Notes under the pieces: generated by a model
What the model saw: only the letters and a program-made list of their open reading frames with translations
What the model was told of the DNA's origin: nothing
Databases searched by the model: none
In this document: positions 43,090-48,929 of the stretch, in pieces
Numbering within the stretch: the first letter of the stretch is position 1
Layout: each line of letters opens with the position of its first letter
Assembly: GCA_947500585.1 (NCBI GenBank)
Contig: CANMSN010000021.1
Span: 1-48,929 of the forward strand
Source: an uncultured Flavobacteriaceae bacterium
GTDB lineage: Bacteria > Bacteroidota > Bacteroidia > Flavobacteriales > Flavobacteriaceae
Direction: 5' to 3'
DNA length: 48,929 bases
Position numbers and translations under genes: made by a program

Positions 43090-44721
43090 ATGAGAATACT
43101 TTTTATACTATACCTCTTTATACTTAATGTCTTGTCTGCCCAACAAAAAGAAAAACCAAAATTGGTTGTTGGAATCGTGATAGATCAAATGCGATCAGAA
43201 TACTTATATCGTTTTCAAGATAATTATTCTGAAGCTGGCTTTAAAAGGTTATTAAAATCAGGCTTTAATGTAAAAAACACACATTATAATTATATACCAA
43301 CAGCAACAGGTCCTGGGCATGCTTCTATTTATACAGGAACAACACCAGAAAGTCATGGTATTATTAATAATGATTGGTATGACCGTAAGTTAAAAAAAAT
43401 GACCTATTGTGCTGTAGATACAACAGTAGCAATTGTAGATTCTGATAAAAAACAAGCGCTTAGTACTTCAATAGGAAATAGATCTCCCAAGAATTTAAAA
43501 ACAACAACCATAACAGATGAGCTAAAATTATTTAGTAACGGCAGATCAAAAGTTATAGGTATATCCTTAAAAGATAGAGGGGCAATTTTCCCAGCAGGCC
43601 ATATGGCAGATGCAGCGTATTGGTATAATTCTAATAATGGAAATTTTGTGTCCAGTACTTATTATATGAAACAACTTCCAAAATGGCTCACGACATTCAA
43701 TAAGACTCATAAATCAGACTCTTTATTAAATAGTACTTGGAACACTTTTTTACCCATAGATAAGTACACAAATAGTGGAGCAGATATTGCAGCTTTCGAG
43801 AAGGTTTATGAAGGCAGGGAAATTTCTACATTACCATACAATTTAAAAAAACTTAGAAAAGATAATGGTAATTATAAGTTACTTACCGAAGTGCCTTATG
43901 GCAATACACTAGTAACTCAATTAGCAGTAGAGGCCATTAAAAAGGAAAAATTAGGACAAGGAAAAGAAACCGATTTTTTAACCATTAGTTATTCTGCTAC
44001 CGATTATGTAGGTCATCATTTTGGGATTCGTTCCAAAGAATTGGAGGATACTTATATAAGAATGGATCGTGAAATAGCAATACTTTTGAAAACCTTAGAT
44101 AAAGAAGTGGGTAAGGGTAATTACACCTTATTTTTAACAGCAGATCATGGATCTAGTGATAATCCATATTTTTTAGAACAGTTTAAGCTACCGGGTAATT
44201 TTTATTCTCCAATAAAAATAAAAAAAGCACTGAACACTTATTTATCTAATGAATTTGGAGATACAGACTATGTTGCTTTTATCGATAAAACCCAAGTTTA
44301 TTTTAATGATACAAAAACTCAGAAAGAATTGGTAATTAAAAAAGCAGCTACTTTTTTAAAAAATATAGCAGGAGTTAAAGCTGTTTTTACACCAAACTTA
44401 GCTAAGCGTAATTCATATAAAAATAAAATGCAAAATTTAATTAACAACAGTTTTTATTTAGAAAACTCAGGAGATGTTTTAATGCATTTTCATTCAGGAT
44501 GGATGGTAGAAAGACCATATGGAACAACACATGGAACCATATATACAAGCGATACACACGTACCTTTATTATGGTATGGTAATAGTATACCAAAAGGAGA
44601 AACTATAAAAAAACATGAGATTACTCAAATTGCGCCAACACTTTCTATGTTATTAAATATTCCTTTACCAAATTCTAGTAATAGAAACCCAATTGAGGAA
44701 TTGTTTGAAGAAAAAAAATAA
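43090..44721 (+). CDS. PafA-like alkaline phosphatase-superfamily protein
   Basis: 543 residues with a signal peptide (LFILYLFILNVLSA). Metal-binding and catalytic blocks are complete: GIVIDQMRSEYLYRF, the Thr nucleophile in IPTATGPGHASIYTG, SATDYVGHHFG and LTADHGSSDNP. This is the Thr-type phosphate monoesterase family (PafA) of flavobacteria. It can remove the phosphate freed by the GDPD domain next door. It starts 15 bases after the esterase gene. Confidence 0.9.
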   Translation: MRILFILYLFILNVLSAQQKEKPKLVVGIVIDQMRSEYLYRFQDNYSEAGFKRLLKSGFNVKNTHYNYIPTATGPGHASIYTGTTPESHGIINNDWYDRKLKKMTYCAVDTTVAIVDSDKKQALSTSIGNRSPKNLKTTTITDELKLFSNGRSKVIGISLKDRGAIFPAGHMADAAYWYNSNNGNFVSSTYYMKQLPKWLTTFNKTHKSDSLLNSTWNTFLPIDKYTNSGADIAAFEKVYEGREISTLPYNLKKLRKDNGNYKLLTEVPYGNTLVTQLAVEAIKKEKLGQGKETDFLTISYSATDYVGHHFGIRSKELEDTYIRMDREIAILLKTLDKEVGKGNYTLFLTADHGSSDNPYFLEQFKLPGNFYSPIKIKKALNTYLSNEFGDTDYVAFIDKTQVYFNDTKTQKELVIKKAATFLKNIAGVKAVFTPNLAKRNSYKNKMQNLINNSFYLENSGDVLMHFHSGWMVERPYGTTHGTIYTSDTHVPLLWYGNSIPKGETIKKHEITQIAPTLSMLLNIPLPNSSNRNPIEELFEEKK

Positions 44722-44745
44722 TTAATTAAAAAATAAGACCAAATT

Positions 44746-46464
44746 ATGGATATTGAAAAAAACGTACCACAAGTTTTTGAAAATCTTAATGAAGAACAAT
44801 TACCAATAGCTAAGCATAAATTACATAAGTGGACTCATTTTTTAGGGTTATATGCAGGCGAACATGTAGCGGCAACCGAATTTGTTATTGGTGCCACTTT
44901 TGTTGCTCTTGGTGCAAAAACCATGGATATCCTATTGGGACTACTTATTGGTAATATTCTAGCCATATTAAGTTGGTCATTGATAACTACTCCTATTGCT
45001 GTAGAGACTCGCATGAGTTTGTACACATATCTTAACAAGATTGCGGGCGATAAAATGACCAAACTCTACAATTGGGCAAACGTCATTATTTTCACGGTCA
45101 TATCAGCAGCAATGATTACTGTATCGTCAACTGCGGTACGTTTTGCTTTTGATATTCCTGCACAATTAAATTGGTATCCAACCAATTTATGGTTTGTATT
45201 GGTAGTTCTTATTGTAGGAGTCGTAGTGGTTTTTGTTGCTATTTTTGGTTTTAATGCTGTGTCTAAATTTTCTGGAATTTGTGCGCCTTGGTTGTTTGTA
45301 ATGTTTACAAGTGGCGCATTGGTACTCATGCCAGCTTTATCTTTTGAAGTCGTAGGCGAAACCATGCTAAGTGGCTGGGAAGATTTCATGGCTATTGGCA
45401 ATCAGTCCATTTGGACAGGCACTAATAGTGATGGGGAATCAGGCATAGGACTGTTAGAAGTTATTGGTTTTGCCTGGGCGGCCAACACCATAACCCATTT
45501 CGGATTGATTGATATGGCGCTGCTTCGTTATGCCAAAAAGAAATCTTATGGATGGACTACCAGTTCGGGAATGTTGTTTGGCCATTATATTGCGTGGATT
45601 GCCGCAGGAATTATGGGAGCAGGCACCGCAGTAATTGTAGGAAAACCTATTGTAGCTTTAGATCCAGGTGATGTGGCATATTACGCTTTGGGATGGTCAG
45701 GATTCGTAATTGTTATCGTTGCAGGTTGGACCACTGCTAATGCTAATCTCTATAGGGCTGGTTTAGCGGCGCAAGCTATTTTTACACAATATTCAAGAAA
45801 AACAACAACATTGGTGGTAGGTTTAGTTACTGTAATTGTAGCTTGTTTTCCTTTTGTGTTTACACAAATACTTCCGTTGTTAACCTATGCAGGCCTATTG
45901 GTAGTTCCAGTAGGAGCGATAGTTTTTGCTGAACACCAGATTTTCCCGAGAATCGGATTGACTCGTTATTGGTCTTCTTATCGTCAACTATCAACAAGTA
46001 CACCTGCCATTGCTTCATGGATTCTTGGTTTGATATTTGGATTTGGATTAGACTTTCTAAACGTCATGTCGTTTTATTATTTGTTCATCCCCACCTGGAT
46101 TTTTACAATTTTAATCTATACCCTTCTAGCGTCAAAATTCGGAGCAAAAGACAGGTATCCTGAAGAGGAAAAACAAGAAGAAATCCGTAACCAAGACATT
46201 GAGAAATTTCAGGAAGAGCAGGCACAAACTGAACCTGTTTTAATAGGAGATAATTCGGTATTTACAAAATTACTTCAAAGTATTGCCATATTGGTACTAG
46301 GTATTACTTTGGTTTTGGCAGGCATAACGATGTTTGCTAGCCCAAATGAAACAGTATATACTTCAAATCGTGAGATGTTTTATAAATATGCCTTCATATG
46401 CACTATTGTTTATTTTGTAACTGCCTATTGGGCGATGCAAAGAAGAAATAAAAAACAAGTATAA
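44746..46464 (+). CDS. NCS1-family permease (purine-cytosine permease-like)
   Basis: 572 residues with about 12 membrane helices. The N-terminal HKWTHFLGLYAGEHVAATEFVIGATFVALGA and the AWAANTITHFGLIDMALLRYAKKK, WTTANANLYRAGLAAQAI blocks mark the nucleobase/cation symporter-1 fold. The last 90 residues form an added tail with two helices. Relatives take up cytosine, allantoin or hydantoins, but nothing for nucleobase use is encoded here; the gene overlaps the mannitol dehydrogenase-type gene by one base. A polyol or similar substrate is inferred. Its codon use looks more GC-rich than its neighbours by eye. Confidence 0.85.
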   Translation: MDIEKNVPQVFENLNEEQLPIAKHKLHKWTHFLGLYAGEHVAATEFVIGATFVALGAKTMDILLGLLIGNILAILSWSLITTPIAVETRMSLYTYLNKIAGDKMTKLYNWANVIIFTVISAAMITVSSTAVRFAFDIPAQLNWYPTNLWFVLVVLIVGVVVVFVAIFGFNAVSKFSGICAPWLFVMFTSGALVLMPALSFEVVGETMLSGWEDFMAIGNQSIWTGTNSDGESGIGLLEVIGFAWAANTITHFGLIDMALLRYAKKKSYGWTTSSGMLFGHYIAWIAAGIMGAGTAVIVGKPIVALDPGDVAYYALGWSGFVIVIVAGWTTANANLYRAGLAAQAIFTQYSRKTTTLVVGLVTVIVACFPFVFTQILPLLTYAGLLVVPVGAIVFAEHQIFPRIGLTRYWSSYRQLSTSTPAIASWILGLIFGFGLDFLNVMSFYYLFIPTWIFTILIYTLLASKFGAKDRYPEEEKQEEIRNQDIEKFQEEQAQTEPVLIGDNSVFTKLLQSIAILVLGITLVLAGITMFASPNETVYTSNREMFYKYAFICTIVYFVTAYWAMQRRNKKQV

Positions 46465-47963
46465 TGGATAAATATATTCAGCTTAATCAAAAGAATCTCT
46501 CGCAAATTGCTGCAACGGTCTCATGTCCAACTTATGATAGGAGTAAAGTTAGCGCAGGAATTGTTCATATAGGAATAGGTGGGTTTCATAGAGCGCATCA
46601 GGCTTATTATGCCGATGAACTTCTTGAAAAAGGCGGGCTCCCTAATTGGGGTATTTGTGGCGTTGCACTACTGCCTTTTGATGACAAGATATATCAAGTA
46701 TTAAAAAGCCAAGATGGATTGTATACCGTTATGATTAAAGAATTGAATGGTAGTTTGTCTATCAAAGTTATCGGGTCTATTGTCGAATACATATTTGCTC
46801 CTAATAACCCATTAGCAGTTATAAAGAAAATGGCTGATCCAGAGACAAGAATTATCAGTCTTACCATCACAGAAGGAGGATATAATTACGATGAAGCTAC
46901 AGGAGAATTTATTTTTGAGAATCCAAACATACAACATGATTTAACACATCCCGATGCGCCCAAAACTATTTTTGGATATCTGGCTCAGGCCTTTAAGCTT
47001 AGAAAAAAAGAAGGAATAAAAGGTTGTACAGTTCAATCTTGTGACAATATTCAAGGAAATGGTGATATAGCGAAGAAGATGGTAATTAGCTATATAAAAA
47101 GGGCAGAACCAGATTTGGTAGAATGGGTAAATTTCAATATATCATTCCCAAACAGCATGGTAGACCGTATTACTCCAGTAACTACAATAGATGATATTAA
47201 GTTGTTAAAAGATAAAACAGGTATTCAAGACGATTGGCCTGTTGTTTGTGAGCCCTTTAAACAATGGGTAATAGAAGATGATTTTATCTCAGAAAGACCA
47301 GCTTGGGAGGATGTAGGTGTAAAATTTGTTGAGGATGTTACACCTTATGAGAAAATGAAATTGAGTTTGCTAAATGCGGGACATTCTGTATTGGGGGTTT
47401 TAGGAGCATTAATGGGTTATAATACCATAGATGAAGCTATTAGTAACCCAGCAATGAATGTTTTTTTAAGAAGTTTTATGGATACTGAAGTAACTCCAGT
47501 GCTTCTAGGTTTAGAAGGAACTAATTTAAGAAGCTACAAAGATTCTTTAATTAAAAGATTTGGAAATATTTATATGAAGGATCAAATTGATAGAATATGT
47601 TCTGAAAGTTCTGCAAAAATCCCAATATTTATTTTACCAACAATACAGGCGCAATTAAGAGAAAATGGTTCGATAAAATATGCTGCTTTCTTAATAGCTG
47701 CTTGGTCAATTTATAGTTTGGGAGTTGATGAAAAAGGAAAACAATTAAATATTAATGATGCTATAAAAGGAGAGTTAAATAAAACAGCTATAGCATCTGT
47801 AAATAATCCTAAATTGTTTCTAGAAATTGATAACGTATTTGGTAATTTAAAAGCATCAAAACTCTTTGTTAAACACTATACGAATGCTTATAGAAATATT
47901 TCAAAGTATGGTGTTGAAAAATGTTTAATTTATATTAATAATAAGGTTCAAACTAATGACTAA
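46464..47963 (+). CDS. Mannitol dehydrogenase-family polyol dehydrogenase
   Basis: 499 residues, the length of long-chain mannitol 2-dehydrogenases. NAD-binding start GIVHIGIGGFHRAHQAYYADELL, then FPNSMVDRITPVT and the catalytic pattern KMKLSLLNAGHS, which keeps the Lys-x4-Asn-x2-His of the mannitol 2-dehydrogenase active site. It oxidises mannitol (or arabitol, sorbitol, or reduces fructuronate) in the cytosol; mannitol to fructose fits the kinase that follows. Start and stop overlap both neighbours, so the three catabolic genes are coupled. Confidence 0.9.
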   Translation: MDKYIQLNQKNLSQIAATVSCPTYDRSKVSAGIVHIGIGGFHRAHQAYYADELLEKGGLPNWGICGVALLPFDDKIYQVLKSQDGLYTVMIKELNGSLSIKVIGSIVEYIFAPNNPLAVIKKMADPETRIISLTITEGGYNYDEATGEFIFENPNIQHDLTHPDAPKTIFGYLAQAFKLRKKEGIKGCTVQSCDNIQGNGDIAKKMVISYIKRAEPDLVEWVNFNISFPNSMVDRITPVTTIDDIKLLKDKTGIQDDWPVVCEPFKQWVIEDDFISERPAWEDVGVKFVEDVTPYEKMKLSLLNAGHSVLGVLGALMGYNTIDEAISNPAMNVFLRSFMDTEVTPVLLGLEGTNLRSYKDSLIKRFGNIYMKDQIDRICSESSAKIPIFILPTIQAQLRENGSIKYAAFLIAAWSIYSLGVDEKGKQLNINDAIKGELNKTAIASVNNPKLFLEIDNVFGNLKASKLFVKHYTNAYRNISKYGVEKCLIYINNKVQTND

Positions 47964-48843
47964 AATAACCTGTTTTGGAGAAGTTTTATGGGATGTTTTT
48001 CCTACTCACGAAAAAATTGGAGGTGCTCCATTAAATGTTGCTATACGATTACAATCTTTAGGCAATAATGTTTTAGTTATTAGCAGAGTAGGAACCGAAG
48101 AAAAAGGAAATAAAATTATTGACTTATTTAAAGAGAAAGATGTAAATATAGAAGGTGTTCAGATAGATCAACAATATAAAACAGGAGAAGTAAAAGTAAT
48201 GCTAAATGAAAAAGGTTCTGCATCTTATGATATTATGTATCCAAGAGCATGGGATAAAATAAAGCTTACTGAAGCTGCCAAATCTATAACAAAAAAATCA
48301 GATGTTTTTATTTTTGGAAGTTTGGTAGCTAGAGATAATATTTCTAGAAACACCCTTTTCGAGCTTTTAAAATTAGCTAACTATAAAATTTTTGATGTTA
48401 ATTTAAGATTACCATATTATACTATGGAGGTTCTTAAAGTATTAATGGATCAAGCAGATTTCATAAAATTCAATGAGGATGAGATTTTAGAAATTTCAAA
48501 AGTATTAAACTTCAAAGCACAATCATTAGAGTCACATATAGTCTTCATTGCTAAAGAGACCAATACAAAAATAATATGTGTAACTAAGGGTAGTAAAGGT
48601 GCTATTTTATATTATAACGACAGCTTTTATTATAACAATGGTTATAAAATTACTGTAGTGGATACTGTAGGTGCAGGAGATTCGTTCTTAGCATCATTAA
48701 TTAACCAGTTATTAAAAGATATTCATCCACAAGAAGCCTTAAACTTTGCTTGTGCTGTTGGTGCTATAGTTGCGGGTAGTGAAGGTGCAAATCCAATTAT
48801 AAAGAAAGAGCTAATAGATAATATGATTACTTCTGCTTTATAA
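47956..48843 (+). CDS. PfkB-family sugar kinase, probably fructokinase
   Basis: 295 residues. Begins CFGEVLWDVFPTHEKIGGAPLNVAIRLQSLG, the fructokinase-type start, and carries the catalytic DTVGAGDSFLASL near residues 233-245. It would phosphorylate the fructose made by the dehydrogenase to fructose 6-phosphate for glycolysis. It overlaps the dehydrogenase gene by 8 bases. The 86 bases after it hold nothing recognisable. Confidence 0.9.
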   Translation: MTKITCFGEVLWDVFPTHEKIGGAPLNVAIRLQSLGNNVLVISRVGTEEKGNKIIDLFKEKDVNIEGVQIDQQYKTGEVKVMLNEKGSASYDIMYPRAWDKIKLTEAAKSITKKSDVFIFGSLVARDNISRNTLFELLKLANYKIFDVNLRLPYYTMEVLKVLMDQADFIKFNEDEILEISKVLNFKAQSLESHIVFIAKETNTKIICVTKGSKGAILYYNDSFYYNNGYKITVVDTVGAGDSFLASLINQLLKDIHPQEALNFACAVGAIVAGSEGANPIIKKELIDNMITSAL

Positions 48844-48929
48844 TTAGTTTTTAGTCCGCTTCGGTATAGTATGGAATTTCTTCTTATAGTCTAAACTAAT
48901 TCTAATCACAAGTATTTACTATGAGTATT

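Overview
The window looks like a chromosome piece from a member of the Flavobacteriaceae (Bacteroidota), probably marine. The DNA is AT-rich, Shine-Dalgarno motifs are scarce, and several genes have the Bacteroidota -7 promoter box TAnnTTTG. It also carries a SusC/SusD pair with an ECF sigma/FecR switch, CTnDOT-type transfer genes, and flavobacterial housekeeping genes. No rRNA or CRISPR array is visible, and no stretch over 300 bases lacks a gene or tRNA.

Layout. (1) 1-5780, accessory: a DUF6090 membrane protein bracketed by a 9-bp inverted repeat; an AraC-type regulator with a PAS-like part and a clipped C-terminus; a small STAS-like protein; a divergent 798-residue fusion of an AOS-family PLP enzyme with a GNAT-like acyltransferase; and RteC. 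(2) 6054-18320, an integrative conjugative element (ICE) module: HTH protein, initiator-like protein, DnaC-like ATPase, AlbA_2/Schlafen-type protein, amidase, then a tight traE-F-G-I-J-K-M-N operon convergent with a tyrosine integrase next to tRNA-Lys. No relaxase or VirD4-type coupling protein is visible. (3) 18774-33943, core chromosome: aroK, a phosphoribosyltransferase, an S4-domain protein, an FKBP-like lipoprotein, tgt, an LptF/G permease, an EamA transporter, accA, dnaB, yjbQ and the thrS-infC-rpmI-rplT cluster. (4) 34177-48843, a nutrient-uptake locus: ECF sigma and FecR, STN-SusC, SusD, a SASA-GDPD fusion esterase, a PafA-like phosphatase, an NCS1-type permease, a mannitol dehydrogenase-family oxidoreductase and a PfkB kinase. 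It has no glycoside hydrolase. The set suggests use of a phosphodiester-linked, possibly O-acetylated polyol conjugate.

Main finding. The ICE integrase is split by a 317-bp segment (17080-17396). Removing it exactly between G and TT restores one in-frame 410-residue integrase. Circularising it creates a perfect 26-bp inverted repeat whose core matches the integron attC motifs RYYYAAC and GTTRRRY. The simplest reading is a short ORF-less, integron-like cassette inserted at a secondary site in the gene that mobilises the ICE. The DUF6090 gene at the left edge shows a weaker version of the same architecture.

Other points worth following are iteron-like repeats inside the ICE initiator-like gene, a mismatched acceptor stem in tRNA-Lys beside the integrase, and the AOS/acyltransferase-regulator-RteC neighbourhood, which could make a small signal or lipid.
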